Source: Lachnospiraceae bacterium
GTDB taxonomy: Bacteria; Bacillota; Clostridia; Lachnospirales; Lachnospiraceae
Length of the DNA stretch: 64,000 bases
NCBI GenBank assembly: GCA_013316825.1
Contig: WSLY01000007.1
Location: forward strand, 1 to 64,000
Reading direction: 5' to 3'
Below, one piece after another: positions 35,217 through 44,564 of the stretch. The notes below the pieces were generated by a model. It was not told where the DNA came from. It saw only the letters and a program-made list of their open reading frames with translations, and ran no database searches. Position numbers and translations under genes: made by a program. How positions within the stretch are numbered: the first letter of the stretch is position 1; every line of letters starts with the position of its first letter.

Positions 35217-37100
35217 ATGAATAGCACGCGGGTGGAAAGGCTGCAGAAGAAATACGGCAATATGCAGGTAAAGGCCGGACAGAAGGAAATGAATATCGGC
35301 AGAATGGCAAACAGGGGAAGGGCGCTTTCCATGAGCGGAAAGCCGAAGGATGTGAAAAAAACGGTATTCCGCCTGCTGCGGTATTTGGCTGGCGAGAGGA
35401 AGCTTCTTTTTGCTGCGCTTGTCAGTGCGCTGCTCTTTACCGGCGCCACGCTTGCCACTTCTTATATGCTGCGCCCCATTATTAATAAATATGTGTATTA
35501 CACGACGGATGACGGGGAGATAAGAAGGCTGCTTGCGGGACTTTTTGGTGCACTCGCCGTCCTTGCGGCCGTCTATGCCTTGTCGGTGATTTCCCAGTGG
35601 CTGCAGGCGCGGATTATGCTAAGCGTTTCGCAACGCTCTCTTTTCAGACTGCGCAGAGAGCTTTTTGCCAAACTGCAGACCCTGCCGATACGGTATTTTG
35701 ACAATCATGCGGCGGGGGATATCATGAGCCGTTTTACCAACGATATCGACACCATTGGCGAGATGCTCAATACTACGCTGATACAGATTGTCTCCGGCGC
35801 CATTACCATTGCAGGCACGATTGTCCTTATGCTTTATACCAATGTGCTGCTGGGCATGATTACCATTCTGATGACGCCGGTACTGACTCTTGTCAGCAGG
35901 GCAATCGTCAAAAAGAGCAGGGGAGCCTATGTGCGCCAGCAGCGTACGCTGGGCGCGCTAAACGGCTTTGCACAGGAGACCATAACAGGACAGAAAGTGG
36001 TGAAGGTTTTTGGACATGAGGAGATTGCCACGGATGAATTTTCTTATCTCAATGAAGAATTGTGTAAGGCGCAGATGAATGCGCAGTTTCGGGCGGGTAT
36101 TATGGGGCCTGTTACTCATCAGCTCTGCAATATGAGCTACGCTCTGACGGCATGTATCGGCGGGCTTTTGGTGGTACTGCGCGGCTTTGACTTTGGAGGA
36201 CTGGCAGTTTCTGTCCAGTATACCCGCCGTTTTAACAGACCCATCAATGAAATTTCCATGCAGATGAATACGGTGTTTGCGGCGCTTGCCGGTGCGGAGC
36301 GTGTGTTTGAGGTGCTCGACGAGGCAGAGGAAGCGGACGAGGAGGGTCTTATCCCGCCGAAAGAAATGAAGGGGCATATTGTGCTGGAGCATGTGAGCTT
36401 TGGCTATAAGCCGGAAGCTGCCGTACTGCATGATATTTCCCTGTACGCAAAGCAGGGGCAGAAGATTGCTTTTGTAGGCAGCACCGGCGCGGGAAAGACT
36501 ACGGTGACGAACCTGCTGTCCCGCTTTTATGATATCAGCGAGGGGACGATTACCATCGACGGAATTCCGATTGAAAAGATACCGAGAGGCTTTCTGCGGA
36601 GCCATATTGCCATGGTGCTGCAGGACACCCATCTGTTTACGGGGACGGTGCGGGAGAACATACGCTACGGCAGGCTTGACGCAACGGATGCGGAGGTGGA
36701 GGAGGCGGCAAAGGTGGCGTCGGCGCACACCTTTATTATGCATCTGGAAAACGGGTACGACACGGTGCTTGTGCATGACGGTGCCAATCTGTCGCAGGGA
36801 CAGCGGCAGCTTTTAAACATTGCCCGCGCCGCGGTTTCCAAAGCGCCCATACTCATTCTGGATGAGGCTACCAGTTCCGTGGATACGAGGACGGAAAAGC
36901 ATATTGAAAAGGGTATGGACGCCATTATGAAAAACCGCACGACTTTTGTCATTGCCCACCGCCTTTCCACCGTCAGGACCTCCGACGCTATCATGGTATT
37001 GGAGCAGGGCAGGATAATCGAGCGTGGCAGTCATGAGGAGCTGCTTGCCGCAAACGGGCGCTATGCGGATTTGTACCATGAAATAGCGGAGCTTAATTGA
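35217..37100 (+). CDS. ABC exporter half-transporter, catalytic subunit (pair 1)
   Basis: This 627-residue half-transporter has a basic N-terminal extension of about 45 residues, six membrane helices, and an ATPase domain with VGSTGAGKTT, signature LSQGQRQL and LILDEATSSVD. It retains the catalytic glutamate while its signature is modified (LSQGQ), complementary to its partner, so the heterodimer has one working and one degenerate site. GGGAGG precedes ATG 35217. Confidence 0.9.
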   Translation: MNSTRVERLQKKYGNMQVKAGQKEMNIGRMANRGRALSMSGKPKDVKKTVFRLLRYLAGERKLLFAALVSALLFTGATLATSYMLRPIINKYVYYTTDDGEIRRLLAGLFGALAVLAAVYALSVISQWLQARIMLSVSQRSLFRLRRELFAKLQTLPIRYFDNHAAGDIMSRFTNDIDTIGEMLNTTLIQIVSGAITIAGTIVLMLYTNVLLGMITILMTPVLTLVSRAIVKKSRGAYVRQQRTLGALNGFAQETITGQKVVKVFGHEEIATDEFSYLNEELCKAQMNAQFRAGIMGPVTHQLCNMSYALTACIGGLLVVLRGFDFGGLAVSVQYTRRFNRPINEISMQMNTVFAALAGAERVFEVLDEAEEADEEGLIPPKEMKGHIVLEHVSFGYKPEAAVLHDISLYAKQGQKIAFVGSTGAGKTTVTNLLSRFYDISEGTITIDGIPIEKIPRGFLRSHIAMVLQDTHLFTGTVRENIRYGRLDATDAEVEEAAKVASAHTFIMHLENGYDTVLVHDGANLSQGQRQLLNIARAAVSKAPILILDEATSSVDTRTEKHIEKGMDAIMKNRTTFVIAHRLSTVRTSDAIMVLEQGRIIERGSHEELLAANGRYADLYHEIAELN

Positions 37101-37241
37101 GCAGGCGGCGAAGGAAGCTTGGCAGCCGTGCAAGGGGTAGCGCATTGGCTGTGGCTGGGAACAACAAAAGGAAAGTTAAATAAATTATTTGAATGAAAAT
37201 GAATAAAATTGCCCATAGTAGTAGTATTTACAATATTTCCT

Positions 37242-37270
37242 TTGACAAATGGTAATGGGAGTGATAAACT
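37242..37270 (+). promoter_or_regulatory. Promoter of the RloA/RloB-like cassette
   Basis: TTGACA (37242-37247), 17 bases and TAAACT (37265-37270) form a strong sigma-A promoter about 75 bases before the ATPase gene, showing that the cassette has its own transcription. Confidence 0.7.
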
Positions 37271-37346
37271 CGAAAATAAGCATTATAACACCGATTATGG
37301 AGAAAAAACGACATAAAACTTTATTAATAAATCAGGAGACGGGTGT

Positions 37347-38585
37347 ATGCTGATACAATATTCGGTAAAAAATTATAAATCAATAAAAGATGAAATTATT
37401 ATTAATTTTACTGCAAGGGGAAAGAATGTAGATTCTGACAAACTTATCAATAATGAGATAGGTAGTTCTCTTTATAGGTGCATCGGTTTGGTAGGTCCAA
37501 ATGCAAGTGGAAAAAGTAATATTATCAGTTCACTTTTCTTTGCATTAAAATTCATTAATTCTACGATAGAACGAAAAGAAAAATCTAAAATCAAACTCGA
37601 AATGTTTATGCTTGATAAGAATAGCAGAGAAGAGGGTTCTTCATTCGAGTTTATTTTTTATGAGAATAATATAAAATATGTTTATGGATTTACTATAGAC
37701 ACAGAACGTGTTTTAGAAGAGTATCTTTTGGCATACTATTCCAAAAAAGCAACTACAATTTTTGAAAGAGAAGTAAGTAGCGTATCCGAATATAATTTTA
37801 GAGGTAACGATGTTAAAGTTCAAAATGAAATATCTTTAAAAACAAATTCCAACAGGCTGTATTTGCCGGTTGCAGCGGAATGGGGATACGAAAAGGCAAA
37901 AGCTCCATACAAGTGGTTTGAAAGAATGTTCAGGCAATATAGTGATATGAATATTAGTCAGGTAATAGCAGATATAGTGAAAGACGATTCTCAAAAGAAT
38001 GTATTATTGGAAGCGCTTTCAAAGGCGGATTTTAACATAAAAGATATATATGTAAAAAATCGGAAGATTGAAAAACAACACAGAGATGCCATGGTTCAAT
38101 TTTTGACAAATATGTTAGGAGAAGGAGAGGTTTCAGAAGATATAATACCAGAAGACACGCCGGTGATTTGGGTTACGCATGCTTGCAAGAGTGGAGAAAC
38201 GTTTGATATTGAAATGAATGATGATTCTTCTGGTACACATGATATTATAGATAATATTGCGGAAATGCTTTTTATAAATAAGGAGGGTGGCTTGTTTATA
38301 GAAGATGAACTGGGCAGAAACTATCATACAAAATTGACAAAGTATTTTCTGGAACTATTTAATAGTAATGAAGTAAATTATGGAAAGGCGCAGTTGTTCT
38401 TTAGTACTCATGATACTAAAATTCTTAATTTATTAAATCCTGAGCAGATATATTTGGTTGATAAGGATGAAGATGGAGCAACATACGTTAAACTTTTAGA
38501 TGATTACTTAATTCGAGAAAAGGATAATGTTGAGCTTGGATACTTAAAAGGAAGATATGGAGCTGTTCCGAATATTAAGGAGTAG
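37347..38585 (+). CDS. RloA-like AAA/ABC-type ATPase (candidate defence)
   Basis: This 412-residue protein is an OLD/AAA_15-type ATPase: the first residues read IQYSVKNYKSIKDE, Walker A is GPNASGKSN (K56), an SSGT segment precedes the Walker B LFIEDE (E319-D320-E321), and FFSTHDTKI supplies the switch histidine. It lacks long coiled coils. It is followed after seven bases by an RloB-type protein. ATPase plus RloB/Toprim pairs are found in restriction and defence islands and resemble PARIS (AriA/AriB) in design. The gene is much more AT-rich than the exporter genes on both sides. Confidence 0.85.
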   Translation: MLIQYSVKNYKSIKDEIIINFTARGKNVDSDKLINNEIGSSLYRCIGLVGPNASGKSNIISSLFFALKFINSTIERKEKSKIKLEMFMLDKNSREEGSSFEFIFYENNIKYVYGFTIDTERVLEEYLLAYYSKKATTIFEREVSSVSEYNFRGNDVKVQNEISLKTNSNRLYLPVAAEWGYEKAKAPYKWFERMFRQYSDMNISQVIADIVKDDSQKNVLLEALSKADFNIKDIYVKNRKIEKQHRDAMVQFLTNMLGEGEVSEDIIPEDTPVIWVTHACKSGETFDIEMNDDSSGTHDIIDNIAEMLFINKEGGLFIEDELGRNYHTKLTKYFLELFNSNEVNYGKAQLFFSTHDTKILNLLNPEQIYLVDKDEDGATYVKLLDDYLIREKDNVELGYLKGRYGAVPNIKE

Positions 38586-38592
38586 GTAAGAT

Positions 38593-39240
38593 ATGCGCAC
38601 TAGGGCAAGAGGAAAAGAGCAAAAAGGAAAGAGTACAAAAGAAAAGCCATGTAAAATATATATTTTTACAGAGGGGGATACGGAAGAAATTTACCTAAAG
38701 CACTATGAGAATAAAAAGAAGGGAATAGAGGTTATCCCGGTAGACTCAAAGCATACGGATGCAGTAGGGATTGTAAAGTATGCCAAAAAATATATAGATG
38801 ATAACGAAGTAGAGACCGAATTAGGTGATAAGTGTTATTGTGTATTTGATTCGGATCCAGATTCTAATCCGAACATTAATGAAGCGTTTGATTTGGTTAG
38901 AGGTTATAAACATAAAGGATTAGAATGTATATTTTCAAATCCTTCATTTGAAATTTGGTTTATACTACATTATAGGAAAGCTCCTTATGGAAAAAATGCA
39001 AAGGATATTAAAAAAATAATAAAGGATTTAGTCAAGGAAGAGGAACCAGAGTATAAAGAAACAACGGATATATTTGATATTTTGTTAGATAAGCAAGATA
39101 AAGCGTTTAAGGAAGCGGTAATGTTACATAAAGTACAAGCGGGAGTATATGAAAATGTATTTTCACATGAATGCAATCCGTATACTAATATGTTTGAATT
39201 TATTACATACATAAAAGGGGTAAAGAAAGACATTAAATAA
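38593..39240 (+). CDS. RloB-like Toprim-type protein (candidate defence effector)
   Basis: This 215-residue protein matches RloB: after a basic N-terminal tail comes the Toprim-like FTEGDTEEIYLKHY (E27), then VFDSDPDSN (D86 and D88) and SNPSFEIWFILHY. Toprim-type partners of such ATPases act as nucleases. With the upstream ATPase it forms a two-gene cassette, AT-rich, with its own promoter and a terminator at 39315-39352. I infer antiphage function by analogy; the target is unknown. Confidence 0.85.
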   Translation: MRTRARGKEQKGKSTKEKPCKIYIFTEGDTEEIYLKHYENKKKGIEVIPVDSKHTDAVGIVKYAKKYIDDNEVETELGDKCYCVFDSDPDSNPNINEAFDLVRGYKHKGLECIFSNPSFEIWFILHYRKAPYGKNAKDIKKIIKDLVKEEEPEYKETTDIFDILLDKQDKAFKEAVMLHKVQAGVYENVFSHECNPYTNMFEFITYIKGVKKDIK

Positions 39241-39314
39241 ATAAGAACTTGAAGGTTGGCTATGCAGTCAGCATAATCAAAGAAACAATTTCATATAAAT
39301 AAAATAACATAAAG

Positions 39315-39352
39315 GCGCGTGCAACAGTAAATGTAGATCATGCGCTTTTTTT
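39315..39352 (+). terminator. Intrinsic terminator after the RloB-like gene
   Basis: GCGCGTG (39315-39321) pairs with CATGCGC (39339-39345) across a 17-base loop, followed by seven Ts. Confidence 0.75.
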
Positions 39353-39577
39353 GTGTTCAAAAGAGGGAAAATGAGCGATAACATCGAGGCTAATGATAGT
39401 GTATAGAAATAGAGAATCCAAAAAACAGCGATGAAAAATGATGAATGAAAAAGAACAAAATACATATTTTGACTTTACAGAAATTTTTATTTGCGTTACA
39501 GTGGAATATGCACATCGGAAAAGATACCATGTGCGCCGCTTTGCGGCATAAAGGGAAGTATCATGGAGGAAATCAAT
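39353..39577. other. AT-rich leader of the second exporter pair
   Basis: No gene is seen. A weak promoter may lie near 39476-39504 (TTTACA, 17 bases, TACAGT). Confidence 0.3.
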
Positions 39578-41332
39578 ATGATTCATACGATAGTAAAGCA
39601 AGTGAAGCAGTATAAGAAGCCTTCTCTTTTAACGCCTTTGTTTGCCACGCTCGAGGTAATTATGGAGGTTCTGATTCCCTATGTGATTGCAGCGATTGTA
39701 GACAAAGGAATTGACGGGGGCAATATCAACGCCGTCTACCGGTATGGCGCCATTATGCTGGTGCTTGCCATGTGCAGCCTGATGTTTGGCATATTGGCGG
39801 GAAAGTACGCGGCGGCGGCCTCCGCGGGGCTTGCCTGCAATCTGCGGGACAGCATGTATGCCAATATCCAGCGCTTTTCTTTTTCTAATATTGACAAATT
39901 CAGCACGGCGGGGCTGGTGACCCGTATGACTACGGATGTTACCAATATACAGAATGCATACCAGATGGTTATTAGGATTGCGGTGCGTGCGCCGCTTATG
40001 CTTATCTGCAGCATGTTTATGTGCTTTTTTATCCATGTCAGGATGAGTCTGATTTTTGTAGTGGCAATTATCTTTCTCGGCATTGTATTAATTTCTATTG
40101 TGCTTACGGCAATGAAAATTTTTGACGTGGTGTTTAAAAAGTACGATGACTTAAATGCCAGCGTGCAGGAAAATGTAACTGCGATTAGGGTGGTAAAATC
40201 CTATGTGCGCGAGGACTATGAGAAAAATAAATTTGGGAGCGCGGCAGAAAACCTTTACCGGCTTTTTTCTAAGGCTGAAAGCGTTGTAGTGCTGAACAGT
40301 CCGGTTATGATGATAACCATTTACGGCTGTGTTCTGGCGCTGTCATGGTTTGGGGCAAAGTATGTGGTGGCAGGCAGCATGACGACAGGGGAGATGACCT
40401 CTATGTTCAGTTATATCATGGGTATCTTAATGTCTCTCATGATGCTTTCCATGATTTTTGTTATGCTTACTTTAAGCACGGCGAGCGCCAAGCGTATTGT
40501 GGAGGTGCTTACGGAGGAGCCGGATTTGCAGAACGGGGAAAATCCCGTTACGGAGATTGCAGACGGCAGTATTGATTTTCATCATGTGTCCTTTTCTTAC
40601 AGGCAGGGCAGTGAAAGAGAGACCTTAAAGGATATTGAGTTACATATCAAATCGGGAGAAACCATTGGCATTATCGGCGGCACCGGCTGCGGCAAATCCA
40701 GTCTGGTAAGCTTGATAAGCCGCCTGTATGATGTGACGGAGGGCTCTGTCTGCGTGGGCGGGCGCGATGTGCGGGAGTACGACTGTGAAGTGCTGCGCGA
40801 CAATGTGGCGGTGGTACTGCAGAAAAATGTACTGTTTTCAGGTACGATTTTGGAAAATCTGCGCTGGGGCAAGGAGGAGGCCACGGAGGAAGAGTGCCGT
40901 GCGGTATGTGTACAGGCGTGTGCAGATGATTTTATACAGCAGTTTCCGGACAAATACAATACCTATATTGAACAGGGCGGCACCAATGTGTCCGGCGGGC
41001 AGAAGCAGCGGCTTTGTATTGCGCGCGCTCTGCTGAAAAAGCCGAAAATACTGATACTTGACGATTCCACCAGTGCGGTGGATACTGCCACGGATGCAAA
41101 GATAAGGAAAGCCTTTGCGGAAAGTATTCCCGGAACGACCAAGCTGATTATTTCGCAGAGAATCTCCAGCGTACAGGATGCAGACAGAATTTTGGTGCTG
41201 GAAAATGGCAGGCTTGATGGCTTTGGCACGCATGAGGAGCTGCTTGTATCCAATGAGATATACAGGGAAATCTATGAGGCGCAGATAAAAGGCGGCGGCG
41301 ATTTTGACGAAGCGGCAGGAGGTGAAGGCTGA
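39578..41332 (+). CDS. ABC exporter half-transporter, degenerate-site subunit (pair 2)
   Basis: This 584-residue protein has six membrane helices and an ATPase domain with IGGTGCGKSS, VSGGQKQR and LILDDSTSAVD, again with aspartate in place of the catalytic glutamate. ATG 39578 is chosen because GGAGGAA lies seven bases before it; ATG 39563 overlaps that site. Its stop overlaps the start of the partner gene (TGATG at 41330-41334), indicating coupled translation. Function as in pair 1: heterodimeric export. Confidence 0.9.
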   Translation: MIHTIVKQVKQYKKPSLLTPLFATLEVIMEVLIPYVIAAIVDKGIDGGNINAVYRYGAIMLVLAMCSLMFGILAGKYAAAASAGLACNLRDSMYANIQRFSFSNIDKFSTAGLVTRMTTDVTNIQNAYQMVIRIAVRAPLMLICSMFMCFFIHVRMSLIFVVAIIFLGIVLISIVLTAMKIFDVVFKKYDDLNASVQENVTAIRVVKSYVREDYEKNKFGSAAENLYRLFSKAESVVVLNSPVMMITIYGCVLALSWFGAKYVVAGSMTTGEMTSMFSYIMGILMSLMMLSMIFVMLTLSTASAKRIVEVLTEEPDLQNGENPVTEIADGSIDFHHVSFSYRQGSERETLKDIELHIKSGETIGIIGGTGCGKSSLVSLISRLYDVTEGSVCVGGRDVREYDCEVLRDNVAVVLQKNVLFSGTILENLRWGKEEATEEECRAVCVQACADDFIQQFPDKYNTYIEQGGTNVSGGQKQRLCIARALLKKPKILILDDSTSAVDTATDAKIRKAFAESIPGTTKLIISQRISSVQDADRILVLENGRLDGFGTHEELLVSNEIYREIYEAQIKGGGDFDEAAGGEG

Positions 41333-43170
41333 TGAAAAGAGTACTGAAATATGTCTGGAAGGATTATAAGGCTTCCTGTATTGTCGTGCTTTTGTGTATT
41401 GTCCTTGCGGCTCTGACAAACTTAAAGGGGCTGACGTTTATGGAGGTGTTGATAGACGATTATATCACACCGATGATCGGCAGCGAAAATCCTGATTTTG
41501 GGGGACTCTTTTTAGCGCTGGCACAGCTCGCAGGATATTTTGCCGTAGGGATTCTCTGCGTTTACCTCTACAACCGCATTATGGTAAATGTGACGCAGGG
41601 AACTATGCGGAATCTGCGGACGGCGCTTTTTAACCGTATGGAAGCGCTGCCTATCAAATATTTTGATACACATGCCCACGGTGATATTATGTCTGTTTAC
41701 ACCAATGATGTGGATACGCTCCGCCAGCTTATCAGCCAGAGTATTCCGCAGACAGTCAATTCTGCGGTGACTATTGTGAGCGTATTTTGGGGCATGATTA
41801 CCAACAACATTCCCTTGACGCTGCTTTCCCTTTTTATGGTAGGCATTATGCTGTTTACCACAAAGCGAATCGGCAAAAAGTCCGGCTATTATTTTGGTGC
41901 GCAGCAGAAAGACTTGGGGCGTGTCAACGGCTATATCGAAGAAATGATGGAAGGGCAGAAGGTGGTAAAGGTGTTCTGCCATGAGGAAAAGAGTCTGGAG
42001 GAGTTTCGCAAAATCAACGAGCAGCTCAGGAACAGCGCCGACAATGCCAACAAATTTGCCAATATCATGATGCCGATAAACGGCAATATCGGCAATATCA
42101 GTTATGTGCTCTGTGCGGTGGCGGGCGCGATGCTTGCGCTGAACGGCTATGCGGGGCTGACGCTGGGAGCGCTCATTACTTTCCTCACGCTCAACCGGAA
42201 TTTTACCCAGCCCATCACCCAGATAAGCCAGCAGATAAATGCCATTGTCATGGCACAGGCGGGCGCAAAAAGAGTGTTTGAGCTGATGGATGCACAGCCG
42301 GAGACGGACGAGGGTTATGTGGAGCTTGTCAATGCCATGCAGGAAGCGGATGGAGAGATAAAGGAAGTGCAGGAGCGGACCGGCTTCTGGGCTTGGAAAC
42401 ATCCGCACAAGGCAGAGGGCACCGTGACTTATACGCCGCTTACGGGCGATGTGGTATTTGATGATGTGGATTTTGGTTATGATGATAAAAAGATGGTTCT
42501 GCACAATATCAAAATATTTGCGGCGGCGGGGCAGAAAATTGCCTTTGTAGGAAGCACGGGTGCGGGCAAAACGACGATTACCAATCTGATTAACCGCTTT
42601 TATGATATACAGGATGGCAAAATCCGTTACGACGGTATCAATGTCAACAAGATAAAGAAAGCGGATTTGCGCCGTTCTCTGGGCATTGTGCTGCAGGATA
42701 CACATCTTTTTACCGGCACGGTCATGGACAATATCCGTTACGGCAGGCTGGAGGCAACGGACGAGGATTGTATTGCCGCCGCGAAGCTGGCAAATGCGGA
42801 CGGTTTTATCAACCGCCTGCCGGACGGCTATCAGACGCTTCTTACAGGCGACGGCAGCAACTTAAGTCAGGGACAGCGCCAGCTTCTTGCCATTGCAAGG
42901 GCGGCTGTGGCGGATCCGCCTGTACTGATACTGGATGAGGCGACCTCCTCCATCGATACCCGCACGGAGCGGCTGGTGCAGGAAGGTATGGATCATCTGA
43001 TGCAGGGCAGGACTACCTTTGTCATTGCCCACAGACTGTCCACCATCAAGAATGCGGACTGTATCATGGTAATGGAGCAGGGACGTATTATTGAGAGAGG
43101 AAACCATGAGGAGCTGATAGAAAAGAAGGGAAGATACTATCAGCTTTATACGGGGAAGTTTGCGTCGTAG
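41332..43170 (+). CDS. ABC exporter half-transporter, catalytic subunit (pair 2)
   Basis: This 612-residue half-transporter has VGSTGAGKTT, signature LSQGQRQL and LILDEATSSID. A linker of about 50 residues between the membrane and ATPase parts (with GFWAWKHPHKAEG) is longer than in pair 1. It forms the canonical partner of the preceding protein. A small membrane protein gene follows 12 bases later. Confidence 0.9.
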   Translation: MKRVLKYVWKDYKASCIVVLLCIVLAALTNLKGLTFMEVLIDDYITPMIGSENPDFGGLFLALAQLAGYFAVGILCVYLYNRIMVNVTQGTMRNLRTALFNRMEALPIKYFDTHAHGDIMSVYTNDVDTLRQLISQSIPQTVNSAVTIVSVFWGMITNNIPLTLLSLFMVGIMLFTTKRIGKKSGYYFGAQQKDLGRVNGYIEEMMEGQKVVKVFCHEEKSLEEFRKINEQLRNSADNANKFANIMMPINGNIGNISYVLCAVAGAMLALNGYAGLTLGALITFLTLNRNFTQPITQISQQINAIVMAQAGAKRVFELMDAQPETDEGYVELVNAMQEADGEIKEVQERTGFWAWKHPHKAEGTVTYTPLTGDVVFDDVDFGYDDKKMVLHNIKIFAAAGQKIAFVGSTGAGKTTITNLINRFYDIQDGKIRYDGINVNKIKKADLRRSLGIVLQDTHLFTGTVMDNIRYGRLEATDEDCIAAAKLANADGFINRLPDGYQTLLTGDGSNLSQGQRQLLAIARAAVADPPVLILDEATSSIDTRTERLVQEGMDHLMQGRTTFVIAHRLSTIKNADCIMVMEQGRIIERGNHEELIEKKGRYYQLYTGKFAS

Positions 43171-43182
43171 AAAGGATAATGG

Positions 43183-43569
43183 ATGAAAAAGAAAACCCAC
43201 TGCAAATTACTTTTAGTGCCGCTTGGCATGTACTGTCTGATGGCTGCCATCGCCCTATTCTGGTGTCTGGCGCAGTTGTTGCATCTGACAAAACAGGTAT
43301 GGCTGGATATCGGGGTGGCGACAGGGATTTTATTTATAGTGCTTTCTTTTATTGCGCCGCTTGCGGGACTGCTTACAGGAATTGCAAGCTTGATGCTGAA
43401 ACGGAAATATGATGTGGCGGTTTCCATGCCTGAAAAAGCGCAGGATGCGGTGAATAAGGAAAGAAAAACAGAGCGAAGTTATCGGATAGCGGCAATTTTG
43501 AACCTTGTGCTGAGTATGGTATCCGTGGTGCTGTGTTTTTACTGGGTGGCGTTGATTCGGTCATTGTGA
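43183..43569 (+). CDS. Small membrane protein of unknown function (128 aa)
   Basis: Three to four hydrophobic segments are visible (LLLVPLGMYCLMAAIALFW, IGVATGILFIVLSFIAPLAG and the C-terminal LNLVLSMVSVVLCFYWVAL), with a charged loop of about 25 residues before the last. No family is recognised. AAAGGA precedes ATG 43183. It is probably transcribed with the exporter pair. Confidence 0.6.
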   Translation: MKKKTHCKLLLVPLGMYCLMAAIALFWCLAQLLHLTKQVWLDIGVATGILFIVLSFIAPLAGLLTGIASLMLKRKYDVAVSMPEKAQDAVNKERKTERSYRIAAILNLVLSMVSVVLCFYWVALIRSL

Positions 43570-43602
43570 CGGGCAGCGGGAAAGCTGCAGGAAGGAGTGT
43601 TT

Positions 43603-44469
43603 ATGCGGATAGGAGCGCTGGAAGCCGGCGGCACCAAGATGGTGTGTGCAATCGGCAATGAAAACGGAGAAATTTTAAAACGGGAGGTATTTCCGACTAC
43701 CACGCCGGACGAGACCATGCCGCTTATGATTCATTTTTTTCAAAAGGAAGAAATAGAAGCGCTGGGAATCGGCTGCTTTGGTCCCATCGACCCGAGAAAA
43801 GGGAGTAAAACCTACGGCTATATTACTTCCACACCGAAGCTTAAGTGGCAGAATTATAATATTGTAGGAGAATTTGAAAAGGCGCTCGGCTGTCCGGTGG
43901 GTTTTGACACGGACGTCAATGCTGCTGCGCTGGGGGAAGCTGCTTACGGCATTACGCGAGGGCTTGCAAACAGCATTTATATGACGGTCGGCACGGGTAT
44001 CGGCGTGGGTGTATATTCGGAGGGCAGGCTGCTGCACGGCATGATGCATCCGGAAGCGGGGCATATTTTGTTAAAGAGACATCCGGCGGATACCTATGAG
44101 GGCTGGTGTCCCTTCCACAAGGATTGTCTGGAAGGGCTTGCGGCGGGACCCGCGTTGGAAGGGCGCTGGGGCGCAAAGGGAGATACCTTGACGGACAGGG
44201 CAGAAGTCTGGGAGCTGGAGAGCTATTATATTGCGCAGGCATGCGTCAATTATTGTATGCTGCTGTCGCCGGAACGCATCGTGCTGGGCGGCGGCGTGTT
44301 AAAGCAGCCAGCGCTTCTGCCGCTTATCAGGGAGAAATTTACGCTTCTTCTGGCGGATTATATCCGAACCGAAGAGGTGCGTGATGCAGCGCATTATATT
44401 GTGCCCGCAAGCTTAAACGACAATCAAGGCGTGATGGGCTGTATCAGGCTGGCGCTGCTGGCACTTTAG
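43603..44469 (+). CDS. ROK-family fructokinase-like sugar kinase
   Basis: This 288-residue kinase has the phosphate loop LEAGGTKMVCAIG, GFDTDVNAAALGEA with the catalytic aspartate, and VGTGIGVGVY. The zinc motif is present: a histidine in MHPEAGHILL and a C-x2-H-x2-C arrangement in WCPFHKDC. This matches ROK fructokinases (YdhR/ScrK type). The start at ATG 43603 is six bases after AAGGAG. It is followed by a dispersed-motif copy and a terminator. Confidence 0.85.
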   Translation: MRIGALEAGGTKMVCAIGNENGEILKREVFPTTTPDETMPLMIHFFQKEEIEALGIGCFGPIDPRKGSKTYGYITSTPKLKWQNYNIVGEFEKALGCPVGFDTDVNAAALGEAAYGITRGLANSIYMTVGTGIGVGVYSEGRLLHGMMHPEAGHILLKRHPADTYEGWCPFHKDCLEGLAAGPALEGRWGAKGDTLTDRAEVWELESYYIAQACVNYCMLLSPERIVLGGGVLKQPALLPLIREKFTLLLADYIRTEEVRDAAHYIVPASLNDNQGVMGCIRLALLAL

Positions 44470-44512
44470 GAAAAAGATTCAGGGCTTTTGACACCTGAAT
44501 CGGAAAAATAAA

Positions 44513-44551
44513 AAAGCAGGTATGACTTTGGAAGTTTGTCATACCTGCTTT
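44513..44551. terminator. Bidirectional terminator between fructokinase and P-type ATPase genes
   Basis: A 14-base perfect stem (AAAGCAGGTATGAC / GTCATACCTGCTTT) has an 11-base loop. A-rich and T-rich flanks on either side suit both convergent genes. Confidence 0.8.
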
Positions 44552-44564
44552 CATTATTTATGAC

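Noticed and set aside
41512..42705. Long minus-strand open frame opposite the ABC exporter gene
   Set aside because: Shadow of the coding strand with His/Arg/Ile-rich composition; the opposing gene has all ABC motifs.
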